Made by a program: the position numbers and the translations under genes. A model generated the notes under the pieces. It did no database searches. It saw nothing but the letters and a program-made list of their open reading frames with translations, and had not been told where the DNA came from. From positions 62,001 to 126,000 of the forward strand of contig NZ_LGDE01000068.1 of NCBI RefSeq assembly GCF_001279725.1: a stretch of 64,000 bases of DNA. Reading direction: 5' to 3'. Of this stretch, positions 1-9,003 are shown in pieces. Position 1 is the stretch's first letter, and the number at the start of each line of letters is the position of its first letter. Source of the stretch: Streptomyces sp. WM4235 (GTDB taxonomy: Bacteria; Actinomycetota; Actinomycetes; Streptomycetales; Streptomycetaceae).

Positions 1-1371
1 CCCGGTGTCTTCCAGCAGGCCTTCTACCTCATGCGTTCCGGCCGTCCCGGCCCGGTCCTCATCGACCTGCCGATCGACGTCCAGCTGACCGAGATCGAGT
101 TCGACCCCGACCTGTACGAGCCGCTGGTCGTGCACAAGCCGGCCGCGACCCGCAAGCAGGCCGAGAAGGCCATCCGCTTCCTGCTGGAGTCCGAGCGTCC
201 GCTGATCGTCGCCGGTGGCGGCATCATCAACGCCGACGCCTCCGACCTGCTGGTCGAGTTCGCCGAGCTGACCGGTGTCCCGGTCATCTCCACCCTCATG
301 GGCTGGGGCGTCATTCCCGACGACCACGAGCTGGCCGCCGGCATGGTGGGTGTGCAGACCTCGCACCGCTACGGCAACGCCACGTTCCTGGAGTCGGACT
401 TCGTCCTGGGCATTGGCAACCGCTGGGCCAACCGTCACACCGGTTACAACCTGGACGCGTACCTCGGCGACCGCAAGTTCGTCCACGTCGACATCGAGCC
501 CACCCAGATCGGAAAGATCTTCGCCCCCGACCTCGGCATCGCCTCCGACGCCAAGGCCGCGCTGGAGATCTTCATCGAGGTCGCCAAGGAGCTCAAGGCC
601 GAGGGCAAGCTCCCCGACTTCAGTGCCTGGGTCGCCTCGCACCTGGAGCGCAAGGGCACGCTCCAGCGTCGTACGCACTTCGACAACATCCCCATGAAGC
701 CGCAGCGCGTCTACGAGGAGATGAACAAGGCCTTCGGTCCGGAGACCCGCTACGTCACCACCATCGGTCTCTCCCAGATCGCCGGCGCGCAGATGCTGCA
801 CGTCTTCAAGCCGCGCCACTGGATCAACTGCGGCCAGGCCGGCCCGCTCGGCTGGACGATCCCGGCCGCGCTGGGTGTCGCCACCGCCGACCCGCAGACC
901 CCCGTCGTCGCCCTCTCCGGCGACTACGACTTCCAGTTCATGCTGGAGGAGCTGGCGGTCGGTGCGCAGCACAAGATCCCGTACGTCCACGTCCTGGTGA
1001 ACAACGCCTACCTGGGTCTGATCCGTCAGGCGCAGGGCGGCCTGGGCATCAACTTCGAGGTCAACCTCGAATTCGAGAACATCAACGCCCCCGAGCTGGG
1101 TGTCTACGGCGTCGACCACGTCAAGGTCGTCGAGGGCCTCGGCTGCAAGGCGATCCGGGTCACCGACCCGAACGAGCTGGGTGCCGCCCTGGAGGAGGCC
1201 AAGAAGCTCGCCGCCGAGTACAGCGTCCCGGTGGTCGTCGAGGCCATCCTGGAACGCGTCACCAACATCTCGATGAGCAAGACGGTCGACATGAGCGACG
1301 TCACCGAGTTCGAGGAGCTCGCGACCGAGCCGGGCCACGCCCCGACCGCGATCCGCCCGCTGACCGTCTGA
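1..1371 (+). CDS. gcl: Glyoxylate carboligase, 5' end outside window
   Basis: This is tartronate-semialdehyde synthase, a cytosolic ThDP- and FAD-dependent enzyme that joins two glyoxylate molecules with loss of CO2. The frame is already open at base 1, so about the first quarter of the protein is missing; 456 codons remain against roughly 590 in the family. The end of the PYR domain (DLPIDVQ), the central domain and the C-terminal PP domain are present. The ThDP/Mg-binding stretch runs from GDYDF to NNAYLG and continues LIRQ, which resembles Gcl rather than acetolactate synthase. It feeds tartronate semialdehyde to GlxR, encoded 10 kb to the right, and so belongs to allantoin-derived glyoxylate use. 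Its promoter is not visible. A strong hairpin follows the stop. Confidence 0.95.
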   Translation, partial: PGVFQQAFYLMRSGRPGPVLIDLPIDVQLTEIEFDPDLYEPLVVHKPAATRKQAEKAIRFLLESERPLIVAGGGIINADASDLLVEFAELTGVPVISTLMGWGVIPDDHELAAGMVGVQTSHRYGNATFLESDFVLGIGNRWANRHTGYNLDAYLGDRKFVHVDIEPTQIGKIFAPDLGIASDAKAALEIFIEVAKELKAEGKLPDFSAWVASHLERKGTLQRRTHFDNIPMKPQRVYEEMNKAFGPETRYVTTIGLSQIAGAQMLHVFKPRHWINCGQAGPLGWTIPAALGVATADPQTPVVALSGDYDFQFMLEELAVGAQHKIPYVHVLVNNAYLGLIRQAQGGLGINFEVNLEFENINAPELGVYGVDHVKVVEGLGCKAIRVTDPNELGAALEEAKKLAAEYSVPVVVEAILERVTNISMSKTVDMSDVTEFEELATEPGHAPTAIRPLTV

Positions 1372-1407
1372 GCGGAAGCGGCGGGTCGTGCTCGCCACGG
1401 CCCCGAC

Positions 1408-1445
1408 GGCCCCCGTCCCTCCTGCCGGAGGGGCGGGGGCCGTTT
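1408..1445 (+). terminator. Rho-independent-like terminator after gcl
   Basis: A 15-bp stem (1408-1422 pairing with 1427-1441, one G-T wobble) closes a 4-base loop and is followed by GTTT. It lies 36 bases after the gcl stop. Confidence 0.75.
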
Positions 1446-1575
1446 CGCGTTACGTCGCCGGGTCGTTCCGACGTCCGGTCGTCCGGTCGTCCGGGTGGCC
1501 GGGGCCCCCGGGGCCGTCCGGGTCGTCCGGGCCGCCGGGGTGGGCCGGTGGACTGCCCGAACGACCCGGCGCGGC

Positions 1576-1655
1576 ACGTCACTTCCCGGCGCGTCACTTC
1601 CCGGCACGTCACCGCCCGGCGGGTCACTTCCCGGCGCGGCGCGTCACTTCCCGGG
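1576..1655. repeat. 15-bp tandem repeat, five copies
   Basis: Copies at 1576-1590, 1591-1605, 1606-1620, 1621-1635 and 1641-1655 follow the form RCGTCACTTCCCGGC with one to three changes; a 5-base spacer precedes the last copy. The last copy covers the stop codon of the TetR gene on the opposite strand. The rest of the gap from gcl (about 1446-1575) is GTCCGG-rich low-complexity sequence with no gene. Confidence 0.8.
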
Positions 1656-2240
1656 GTGCGGGCCCAGTTCCGCGTCCAGCGCGCCCGCGATCAGGTCGCG
1701 GGCGCGGTCCAGGGTCAGCGAACCGCTGAGCCAGCGCTCGCTCAACCCCTCCACCAGCGCGGTCAGCCGCTCGGCGACGTCCAGCGGGATGGCCTTGGGG
1801 TCGGCGAGGCCCGCCACCTGGGCATCCATGATCGAATCGGCGGTGTCCCGGTTCCAGGTGCGGGTGGAGTCCGCCAGCGTCTCGCGCAGGTCGGTGTCGA
1901 AGATCGCGCTGGCCCGCAGCTCACCCCAGGCGATGCTGTTCTCGCGGACCCGGGTGGTGTCCTGGAGTTCGCTCAGCAGCAGCTGGAGCAGTACGCCCCG
2001 GGCGTCCTCGGAGTCGTCGAGCGCCTCGTCGGTGTAGCCGGTGGCGCGGTCGCTGATGAAGGCGAGGGTCCGCTGGATCAAGCCGGCCCGGTCCTTGAAA
2101 TGGTAATAGATCAGCGCCGTGGACACCCCGGCCTCGGACGCCAGCTCCTCGACGCGCAGTCCCCTGACGCCGTTGCGGGCGATCACGCGTACGGCTGCTT
2201 CCAAGATCAACGATTGGCGATCGGCCACTCTTGTTCGCAC
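1644..2240 (-). CDS. TetR-family transcriptional regulator of the agmatine module
   Basis: The 198-residue protein has the TetR layout: an N-terminal three-helix DNA-binding domain at about residues 8-55, with the recognition segment VSTALIYYHFKDR, then an all-helical ligand domain carrying no family-specific motif that I recognise. It is divergent from the agmatine deiminase operon. The 218-base gap between them holds three copies of the same palindrome, so it most likely represses itself and that operon, released by agmatine or a product; this is inference from position. The start was taken at the ATG at 2240, which places the HTH at the usual distance from the N-terminus. Its stop lies inside a minisatellite copy. 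Confidence 0.9.
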   Translation of the reverse strand: MRTRVADRQSLILEAAVRVIARNGVRGLRVEELASEAGVSTALIYYHFKDRAGLIQRTLAFISDRATGYTDEALDDSEDARGVLLQLLLSELQDTTRVRENSIAWGELRASAIFDTDLRETLADSTRTWNRDTADSIMDAQVAGLADPKAIPLDVAERLTALVEGLSERWLSGSLTLDRARDLIAGALDAELGPHPGK

Positions 2241-2258
2241 CTTTCGGTCCCTACCTCT

Positions 2259-2276
2259 TGACTGACCTTTCAGTCA
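2259..2276. promoter_or_regulatory. Putative TetR operator O1
   Basis: The site reads TGACTGA-N4-TCAGTCA, a perfect 7+7 inverted repeat, 18 bases upstream of the TetR start. It is the first of three related sites in the divergent promoter region and overlaps a TTGACT that could serve as a -35 element. Confidence 0.75.
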
Positions 2277-2305
2277 GGTCCCACGATAGCTCCCACCGGG
2301 GTTGC

Positions 2306-2323
2306 TGACTGGATTTTCAGTCA
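2306..2323. promoter_or_regulatory. Putative TetR operator O2
   Basis: This second copy has a single mismatch in the arms (TGACTGG-N4-TCAGTCA). Its centre is 47 bp from O1 and 27 bp from O3. Confidence 0.7.
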
Positions 2324-2330
2324 CCGTTCA

Positions 2331-2352
2331 CCTGACTGAAATTTCAGTCAGG
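2331..2352. promoter_or_regulatory. Putative TetR operator O3, perfect 22-bp palindrome
   Basis: The site is a perfect palindrome over 22 bases with the same TGACTGA/TCAGTCA arms plus outer CC/GG. It lies about 106 bases before the agmatine deiminase start, so it is well placed to block transcription of that operon. Confidence 0.78.
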
Positions 2353-2458
2353 ATGCACAGGGATGATCGACGGGCCGACCGAAGCGCCGCATACCCGCCC
2401 CATTCCCCCGACAGAAGCCGCCCCGCCCAGCCCCACCCGCACCAAAGGAGCTCTCACC

Positions 2459-3508
2459 ATGAGTCCACTGAGTCCGCCGAGTCCGTCGAGCCCGACGTAC
2501 CCGCGCATGCCCGCCGAGTGGGCCGAGCACGAGGCCTGCCTGATGGCGTGGCCCACCCGGCCCGCCCTGTGGGGACCGGCCTTCGAGGCGGCGCGGAGCG
2601 AGTACGCGACAGTGGCCCGTGCCATCGCCGACTTCGAGCCGGTCATCATGATCGCCGCGGTCGACTCGGTGGACGAGGCCCGTGCCGTCTTCGGCGACGA
2701 TCCCGGCATCGAGGTGATCGAGCTGCCGATCGACGATTCCTGGCTGCGCGACTCCGGCCCGATCTTCGCCTATGACGAGCAGGGCGACCGGGTGGGCGTC
2801 GACTTCCGCTTCAACGCCTGGGGCGAGAAGCACTACCCCTGGACCGCCGACGACAAGCTCGCCTCGCTCCTCCTGGACCGCCTCGGCATCCCGCGCGCGC
2901 ACTCCTCGATGATCCTCGAAGGCGGTGCCGTCACCGTCGACGGCGAGGGCACTCTGATCACCACCGAGCAGTGCCTGTTGCACCCGAACCGCAACCCGCG
3001 CATGAGCCGCGCCGAGATCGAGGACGAGATCAAGCGCCGGCTCGGCGTCGAGAAGATCATCTGGCTGCCGTACGGCGGCCTGGAGGACACCGAGACCGAC
3101 GGGCACGTCGACGGCGTCGCCGCCTTCGTCGCCCCCGGCACCGTGGTCCTCTCCCTGCCCGAGGACCCCGCCCACCCCGACCACGCCCGGATGCGCGCCA
3201 ACCTCGCCGTCCTGGAGGCCTCCACCGACGCCCGTGGTCGGGCCCTGCGGGTCGTCGCGGTCCCGCAGACCACCCACGGAGAGGTCGAGGGGCATCCGGT
3301 CGAGGTCTGTTACCTCAACTTCTACCTCGCCAACGGCGGCTGTGTGGTGCCGGTGGGCGGTACCCCCGAGGACGAGGCCGCCCTCGCCGTCCTCGCCGAG
3401 GCCCTGCCCGGCCGCAAGGTGGTCGGGGTCCCCGCGCCCGTCCTCGCGTTCGGCGGCGGCGGCATCCACTGCATCACCCAGCAGCTCCCGAAGGACCTGA
3501 ACGCATGA
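2459..3508 (+). CDS. aguA: Agmatine deiminase
   Basis: The enzyme hydrolyses agmatine to N-carbamoylputrescine and ammonia in the cytosol. The 349-residue product matches the porphyromonas-type peptidyl-arginine deiminase fold of the family: TDGHVD (His216) and a C-terminal GGGGIHCITQQ with the catalytic Cys338 are both present, as is the EGG segment near residue 155. The start at ATG 2459 follows AAAGGAG by 8 bases; an in-frame ATG 96 bases upstream would add a proline-rich tail and lacks a ribosome site, so it was not used. The stop overlaps the next start by 4 bases, which suggests translational coupling. It heads a seven-gene operon. Confidence 0.95.
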   Translation: MSPLSPPSPSSPTYPRMPAEWAEHEACLMAWPTRPALWGPAFEAARSEYATVARAIADFEPVIMIAAVDSVDEARAVFGDDPGIEVIELPIDDSWLRDSGPIFAYDEQGDRVGVDFRFNAWGEKHYPWTADDKLASLLLDRLGIPRAHSSMILEGGAVTVDGEGTLITTEQCLLHPNRNPRMSRAEIEDEIKRRLGVEKIIWLPYGGLEDTETDGHVDGVAAFVAPGTVVLSLPEDPAHPDHARMRANLAVLEASTDARGRALRVVAVPQTTHGEVEGHPVEVCYLNFYLANGGCVVPVGGTPEDEAALAVLAEALPGRKVVGVPAPVLAFGGGGIHCITQQLPKDLNA

Positions 3509-4578
3509 GCACCGACACCCCCCGCACCCCCACCGCCGCGCGCCGGCCCGCGGCCTCCCCTTCCACTGCCTCCGCCCCCACCGCCGCGCACGCCACCGCC
3601 GCGCGCCGGCGCACCGACTCGACCCCCGCCCCCACCGGGTACGAACTCCTCGTCAGCGACGGCTCCCCGCTCGGGTCCCCCGCCCGGACGGAGTCCGCCG
3701 AGCGCGTCCCGCTGCGCGTCGGCCTCGTGCAGATGCGCTGGTACGCGGACGAGGACGAGCACGACGCGCGCCTGCGCGAGGGCGTGCGCATCGCTGCGGC
3801 CGAGGGCGCCAAGGTCGTCTGCCTGCCCGAACTCACCCGCAGCCCGTACTTCTGCAACACCGACGACCCCATGGCTGACGGCGCCGCCCGCCACCTCGAA
3901 GACCTGGAGGGCGGCCCCACCGTCGCCCTGGCCGCCGAACTCGCCGGGGAGCTCGGCATCACGGTGCACGCCTCCCTGTACGAGCGCGCCGAGGACGGCG
4001 GGCTCGGCTACAACACGGCGGTCTGCGTGGACGCGGCCGGCAAGCTCGTCGCCCGCACCCGCAAGAACCACATCCCCGCCTTCCCCGGCTACCGCGAGGA
4101 CCTCTGCTTCCGCCCCGGGGACAGCGGCTTCCCCGTGGCCTTCCTCGAAGGGGCCCGCTTCGGCTTCCCGACCTGCTGGGACGAGTGGTTCCCGGAACTC
4201 GCGCGCGCCTACGGCCTGCACGGGGCCGAGATCCTCGTCCACCCGACCGCCATCGGCTCCGAAGTGGATCTCCCCGACTTCGACACCCGGCCGATGTGGG
4301 AGCACGCGATCAGCGCCAACGGCCTCGCCAACGCACTCTTCATGATCGTTCCCAACCGGGTCGGCACCGAGGGCCGCTCCACCTTCTACGGGTCCTCCTT
4401 CATCTCCGACCCCTACGGCCGTGTCATGCTGCGTGCCCCCCGCGACCGGCCCGCCGTCCTCGTCGCCGACCTCGACCTCGACCAGCGCCGCGACTGGCTC
4501 GACTTCGGACTGATGCAGACCCGCCGCCCCGAGCTGTACGGCCGGCTCACCGAGCCCCTCGACGCGCAGGCCCGCTGA
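3505..4578 (+). CDS. aguB: N-carbamoylputrescine amidase
   Basis: This nitrilase-superfamily amidase converts N-carbamoylputrescine to putrescine, CO2 and ammonia, the step after agmatine deiminase. The catalytic triad is visible as Glu109 (LPELTRSPYF), Lys187 (TRKNHIP) and Cys224 (PTCWDEWFPE). The core begins near residue 70 (LRVGLVQM). The 70 residues before it are rich in Ala, Thr, Pro and Arg, unlike the usual family member of about 290 residues. The extension may be a disordered tail, or translation may start internally; the annotated ATG overlaps the aguA stop, which supports the long form. The assignment over other carbon-nitrogen hydrolases rests on the aguA neighbour and the PTCWDEW motif. 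Confidence 0.93.
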   Translation: MSTDTPRTPTAARRPAASPSTASAPTAAHATAARRRTDSTPAPTGYELLVSDGSPLGSPARTESAERVPLRVGLVQMRWYADEDEHDARLREGVRIAAAEGAKVVCLPELTRSPYFCNTDDPMADGAARHLEDLEGGPTVALAAELAGELGITVHASLYERAEDGGLGYNTAVCVDAAGKLVARTRKNHIPAFPGYREDLCFRPGDSGFPVAFLEGARFGFPTCWDEWFPELARAYGLHGAEILVHPTAIGSEVDLPDFDTRPMWEHAISANGLANALFMIVPNRVGTEGRSTFYGSSFISDPYGRVMLRAPRDRPAVLVADLDLDQRRDWLDFGLMQTRRPELYGRLTEPLDAQAR

Positions 4579-4620
4579 CCAGCAGGTCCTCCCAGCGCCA
4601 AACTCCGCCAAGGAGCGTGC

Positions 4621-6249
4621 ATGCCGATCCCCTCACGGCACCGCCTGGCCGGTTCCGCCGCCGCGGTCCTCGCCCTGATCCTCACGGGCGCGGGCTGCGC
4701 GGCCCCGGCCGGCGATGCCGACACCACCGGAATACACCTCTCCACCGCCACACCCGCCGCTCGCGGCGACATCGACGGGTTCACCTGGGCGCTGTACGCC
4801 GAACCGCCCGTGCTCGACTACCTCTACGCCTTCGACTACCCGCAGAACACCGTCCTCGCCAACGTCTGCGAGTCCCTGATGCGCTGGACGCCCCAGCTCA
4901 CCGTGGAACCCGGCCTCGCCGAGAAGGCGTCCAACCCCGACCCCACCACCTGGGTCTACGACCTCCGCCCGAACGTGCGCTTCCACTCCGGCGCCACCCT
5001 CACCGCCGACGACGCGGTGGCCAGCCTGAACCGGCACCTCGACCCCGAACTCGGCTCGTACTGGGTCGAGGACTTCAAGAACGTAGCCTCCGTCGAGAAG
5101 ACCGGCCCGCTCCAGGTCACCGTGCACCTCAAGACCCCCGACGCGCTCTTCCCGCAGGCCATGGCGAACTCCGCCGGGACGGTCGCCAACGCCGCCACCA
5201 TGCGCGCGCAGGGCCGCAGGTTCGGCACCGCCGACGGCGGCCTCGACTGCACCGGCCCCTTCACACTGGGCAAGTGGGAACAGGGTGCCTCGCTGCGCCT
5301 GGACCGCTTCGACGGCTACCGGGGCAAGCGGGCCAAGGCCGGCCACGTCGACTTCGTCTTCCTGCCCGACTCCGCCGCCCGCACCAACGCCCTGCTCACC
5401 GGCGAGGTGGACGGCTCCTTCGCCGTGCCCCCGGAGTCCCTCTCCCGCTTCCGCGCGGCCGACAACGGCACCGTCCACCAGGGCCAGAGCCTCACCACCG
5501 TCAACCTCGCCGTGTCCGACCTCGGCGGCACCCTCTCCGACGTACGGGTGCGCCGCGCCCTGATGCTCGCCCTCGACCGCGAGGGCTTCGCCAAGGGCGC
5601 GATGCGCGGCGCCGCCACCCCCACCAACTCCCTGGTGGTCAAGGACATCTGGCGCGGGATGCCCGAGGAACCCGTCGCCCGGGAACTGGCCGCGCTGCCC
5701 CCCGTCAAACGGGACCTGACCGAGGCGAAACGCCTCGTCGACGAGGCCGGCGCGCGCGGGAAGAAGGTGACCGTCGCCTCCAGCCCGCTCGGTCCGGACG
5801 TCGCCCTGCTCGCCACCGCCGTCCAGGACGCGGGCCGCCGCATCGGCCTCGACATGGAGATCCGCACCGTCGCACCCGACGCCTTCACCGCGCTGTTCTC
5901 CGACCCCGAGGCGCGCAAGGGACTCGACCTCTTCCCCTTCACCTACTACCTGTCGCTCAGCGACCCGCTGGCCATGTACAGCAACTTCCGCACCGGCCAG
6001 TTCGAGAACTACGCCGGCTACAGCTCACCCGAGTACGACGCCCTCGTCGACCGGGCGACGGCCGAGTACGACCCCGCCCGACGCGGGGTGCTGACCGCCC
6101 GGCTCGCCAGGATGGCCGCCGACGCGGCCCTGTGCCTGCCGGTGGCGGAGTACCCCGGTCCGATGTTCCTCAACAAGAGGATCACCGGCGCGCCGACCGG
6201 CATCTCGTACATGTACGCCCCCTGGGCGGCCGAAGTGGGGGCCCCGTGA
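4621..6249 (+). CDS. ABC importer solute-binding lipoprotein (SBP_bac_5)
   Basis: The 542-residue protein is the extracellular solute receptor of a dipeptide/nickel-type ABC importer. A signal peptide ends in the lipobox LTGAGC, so Cys26 would be lipidated and anchor it to the outer face of the membrane. The family signatures (YAEPPVLDYL near residue 60, NPDPTTWVYDLRPNVRFHSG near residue 105) are typical of peptide-binding clusters. AAGGAG precedes the ATG by 5 bases. It lies 42 bases after the putrescine-forming amidase and one base overlaps the permease. Position suggests that it brings in agmatine, an agmatine-containing peptide or a related guanidino compound, but the family does not fix the ligand. 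Confidence 0.92.
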   Translation: MPIPSRHRLAGSAAAVLALILTGAGCAAPAGDADTTGIHLSTATPAARGDIDGFTWALYAEPPVLDYLYAFDYPQNTVLANVCESLMRWTPQLTVEPGLAEKASNPDPTTWVYDLRPNVRFHSGATLTADDAVASLNRHLDPELGSYWVEDFKNVASVEKTGPLQVTVHLKTPDALFPQAMANSAGTVANAATMRAQGRRFGTADGGLDCTGPFTLGKWEQGASLRLDRFDGYRGKRAKAGHVDFVFLPDSAARTNALLTGEVDGSFAVPPESLSRFRAADNGTVHQGQSLTTVNLAVSDLGGTLSDVRVRRALMLALDREGFAKGAMRGAATPTNSLVVKDIWRGMPEEPVARELAALPPVKRDLTEAKRLVDEAGARGKKVTVASSPLGPDVALLATAVQDAGRRIGLDMEIRTVAPDAFTALFSDPEARKGLDLFPFTYYLSLSDPLAMYSNFRTGQFENYAGYSSPEYDALVDRATAEYDPARRGVLTARLARMAADAALCLPVAEYPGPMFLNKRITGAPTGISYMYAPWAAEVGAP

Positions 6250-7214
6250 TGCCGAGACCCGATCTCGTCCGCTTCCTGCTGCGCAGGATCGGCGAGCTGC
6301 TCGCCACCCTCCTCGTCGCCTCGTTCCTCGTGCACGCCTCCATCCGCCTCGCCCCGGGCAGTCCCGAGACCTTCCTGCTCGGCGGTCGCGGCGCGAGCCC
6401 CCAGGCACTGGAGGCGATCCGCTCCCACTACCACCTCGACGACCCGTTCCTCGTCCAGTACGGGAAGTGGCTCGGCGGCGTCGTCACGGGAGACCTGGGC
6501 ACCTCCGTCCAGTACCGCTCCGACGTCGTCGACCTGGTCGCCTCCCGCATGCCCGTCACCCTCGCCCTGATCGGGATGTCGGCCCTCCTCGTCATCGCGG
6601 GCGGACTGCTGCTCGGCCTGTTGGGCGCCGTGCGCGGGCGCCGCACCGACCAGGCCGTCCTGATCACCACCTCGGTCGCCGTCGCCACCCCGTCCTTCAT
6701 CGCCGCGATCCTGCTCCTGTCACTGTTCTCGGTCCGGCTCGGCTGGTTCCCCGTACTCGGCAGCGGAGACGGCTTCCTCGACACCCTCCACCACCTCGTC
6801 CTGCCCGCCGTGGCCCTGGCCCTGCCCTTCGTCGGGGTGCTCGCCCGTGTCACCAGGGCCTCCCTGCTGGAGCAGTTCGCGCAGGACCACGTCACCGTCG
6901 CCCGCAGCCGCGGCGTGCCGGAGCGCACCGTCGTACGCCGCCACGTACTGCGCGGAGCGCTGGGCACCGTCGTCACCCAGGCCGGTCTGGCCCTCTCCGG
7001 GCTGATGGTCTGCACGATCCTCGTGGAGTCCGCCTTCGGCCTCGGCGGGCTCGGCGAGTTCCTCGCGAAGTCCGTGACCGTCAAGGACTTCCCCGTAGTC
7101 CAGGCGATCTCCCTGCTGACCATCGCGCTGTTCGTGCTGGTCAACCTCGCCGTCGACCTCGTCCACCCGCTCATCGACCCCCGGGTCCGGCTCGGCACCA
7201 GGAGCTCCGAATGA
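6249..7214 (+). CDS. ABC importer permease, DppB type
   Basis: This inner-membrane permease of 321 residues has six predicted spans. It carries the family N-terminus (RFLLRRIGELLATLLVASF) and the EAA-type loop TVARSRGVPERTVVRRHVLRGAL that docks to the ATPase. It should pair with the next gene product to form the channel for the lipoprotein at 4621. The ATG shares its A with the preceding TGA; a GTG one codon earlier is a possible alternative. The C-terminus overlaps the next start by 4 bases. Confidence 0.93.
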   Translation: MPRPDLVRFLLRRIGELLATLLVASFLVHASIRLAPGSPETFLLGGRGASPQALEAIRSHYHLDDPFLVQYGKWLGGVVTGDLGTSVQYRSDVVDLVASRMPVTLALIGMSALLVIAGGLLLGLLGAVRGRRTDQAVLITTSVAVATPSFIAAILLLSLFSVRLGWFPVLGSGDGFLDTLHHLVLPAVALALPFVGVLARVTRASLLEQFAQDHVTVARSRGVPERTVVRRHVLRGALGTVVTQAGLALSGLMVCTILVESAFGLGGLGEFLAKSVTVKDFPVVQAISLLTIALFVLVNLAVDLVHPLIDPRVRLGTRSSE

Positions 7215-8074
7215 CCGCACTCCTGCTCCGGCCCGCGGCCGCGCGGGCCAAGGCCCGCAAGGCCGCCGGCGGTGCCTGGCTCCACCGGATCTGCCTCGGC
7301 TTCGCCGCCCTCGTCGTGCTGGTCGCGTTGGTCGCCCCCTGGCTGGCGCCGCACGACCCGAACGCCGTCGACTTCGGGGCCTCGCTCGCCAACCCCACGC
7401 CCCACCTGCCGCTCGGCGGCGACATCAGCGGCCGCGACACCCTCTCCCGTCTCATCGTCGGCGCCCGCACCTCACTCCTCGGCCCGCTCGGCGTCGTCGT
7501 CCTGTCGACCCTCCTCGGGGTGGTCATCGGCGTCACCGCCGCCTGGCGCGGCGGCTGGGTCGACGCCCTGCTCTCCCGGACCAGTGAACTGCTGCTCGCC
7601 TTTCCCGGGCTGCTCCTCGCCATGCTGCTCGTCTCGCTGTACGGGCGCGGGCTGATCGCCCCGATGGTCGCGTTGTCCCTCGCGTACACGCCGTTCGTCA
7701 GCCGGCTCGCCCGCAGCCTCGCGCTGTCCGAGGTCGGCAAGCCGTACCTCGCGGCGTACCGGGTGCAGGGCTTCTCCGGGGCGTGGATCTGTGTACGCCA
7801 CCTCGTGCCGAACATCGCGCCCGTCGTCCTCGCCCAGTCCACCGTCAACTTCGGCTACGCCCTCCTCGACCTGGCCGCCCTGTCCTTCCTCGGCCTCGGC
7901 GTGCCACCCCTCACCCCCGACTGGGGAGCCATGATCAACGACGGCCAGTCCGCCATCCTCGACGGGGCGCCGCTCTCCGCGCTCGCCCCCTGCCTCGCGG
8001 TGATCCTCACCGTCGTCGCCTTCAACGTCGTCGGCGAGCGCTTCGCCGACCGGGTCTCGGGGCGCGCCGCATGA
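7211..8074 (+). CDS. ABC importer permease, DppC type
   Basis: The second permease of the importer has 287 residues. It starts with the OppC-like segment WLAPHDPNAVDFG, carries the characteristic LGGDISGRDTLSRLIVGARTS stretch near residue 75, and has an EAA-type loop around AAYRVQGFSGAWICVRHLVPN. Both flanking junctions are ATGA overlaps, so the subunits are likely made in step. Nothing is unusual in length or composition. Confidence 0.93.
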   Translation: MTALLLRPAAARAKARKAAGGAWLHRICLGFAALVVLVALVAPWLAPHDPNAVDFGASLANPTPHLPLGGDISGRDTLSRLIVGARTSLLGPLGVVVLSTLLGVVIGVTAAWRGGWVDALLSRTSELLLAFPGLLLAMLLVSLYGRGLIAPMVALSLAYTPFVSRLARSLALSEVGKPYLAAYRVQGFSGAWICVRHLVPNIAPVVLAQSTVNFGYALLDLAALSFLGLGVPPLTPDWGAMINDGQSAILDGAPLSALAPCLAVILTVVAFNVVGERFADRVSGRAA

Positions 8075-9003
8075 GCCCCGTACTCGAAGTGGAACGGCTC
8101 CACCTGACGCTGCCCGGCTTCCCGCGCCCCGTGCTCGCCGGAGTCGACCTGACCGTCGAAGCCGGCGAGACCGTCGCCCTCGTCGGCGAGTCCGGCTCCG
8201 GCAAGTCCCTCACCTCCCGCTCCGCGCTCGGGCTGCTGTCGCCCGGCGCGGAGGTCTCGGGATCGGTGCGGGTCGCCGGCCGGGACGTGCTGACGATGGC
8301 CCCCGCCGCGCTCCGCGAACTCCGCTCCCACACCGCCTCGATGATCTTCCAGGACCCGCGCGCGGCAATGAATCCGCTGCGTCGCCTCGGCGACTTCCTC
8401 ACCGAGGGGCTGCGGCACGCGGGCGTCGAGGTCCCCGACGGACGGCTCGCCGAACTCCTCGACGCGGTGGGCCTGCCCGACCGGGTCCTGCGCCAGTACC
8501 CCCACGAACTGTCCGGCGGCATGCTCCAACGCGTCATGATCGCCTCCGCGCTGCTGCCCGGACCCCGGCTGCTGCTCGCCGACGAACCCACCACAGCCCT
8601 CGACACCACCACCCAGGCCGAGACCATCGCCCTCCTCGCCCGGCTGCGGGAACGCGAGGGCTGCGGGCTCCTGTTCGTCACCCACGACCTGGAACTCGCC
8701 GCCGCGATCAGCGACCGGGTCCACGTCATGTACGCGGGCCGCATCGTGGAGACCGGCCCCGCCGCCGCCCTCTTCGAACACCCCCGGCACCCCTACACGA
8801 GGGCGCTCCTCGCGGCGACCCCCCGCCTCGACGCGCCCCCCGGACCCCTCGCCTCGATCGCCGGCCGGCCGCCGGACCTGCGCACGACCGTCACCGGCTG
8901 CGCCTTCGCCCCGCGCTGCGCCCGCGCCACGGATCTGTGCGCCGCCGAGGTCCCGACCCCGCGCTCCGGCGTGGCCTGTCACCACGCGGAGGTGCTCTCG
9001 TGA
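8071..9003 (+). CDS. ABC importer ATP-binding protein, DppD type
   Basis: The first of two ATPase subunits has 310 residues. Walker A is GESGSGKS (residues 39-46), the signature is LSGGM, and Walker B is LLLADEPTTALD followed by the H-loop VTHD. The C-terminal oligopeptide/dipeptide extension is present (TGCAFAPRCARATDLC), with the cluster of cysteines that in this family can carry an iron-sulphur centre. It would form a heterodimer with the product of the next gene. Confidence 0.94.
   Translation: MSPVLEVERLHLTLPGFPRPVLAGVDLTVEAGETVALVGESGSGKSLTSRSALGLLSPGAEVSGSVRVAGRDVLTMAPAALRELRSHTASMIFQDPRAAMNPLRRLGDFLTEGLRHAGVEVPDGRLAELLDAVGLPDRVLRQYPHELSGGMLQRVMIASALLPGPRLLLADEPTTALDTTTQAETIALLARLREREGCGLLFVTHDLELAAAISDRVHVMYAGRIVETGPAAALFEHPRHPYTRALLAATPRLDAPPGPLASIAGRPPDLRTTVTGCAFAPRCARATDLCAAEVPTPRSGVACHHAEVLS

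Noticed and set aside
2363..2458. Earlier ATG for agmatine deiminase
   Set aside because: It would add a proline-rich tail, has no ribosome site and nearly touches the third TetR operator.
4185..6248. Frame running into the DppB permease from far upstream (over 1000 codons)
   Set aside because: The first 680 codons are Arg/Pro-rich shadow sequence across aguB and the binding protein; the permease starts at 6249.
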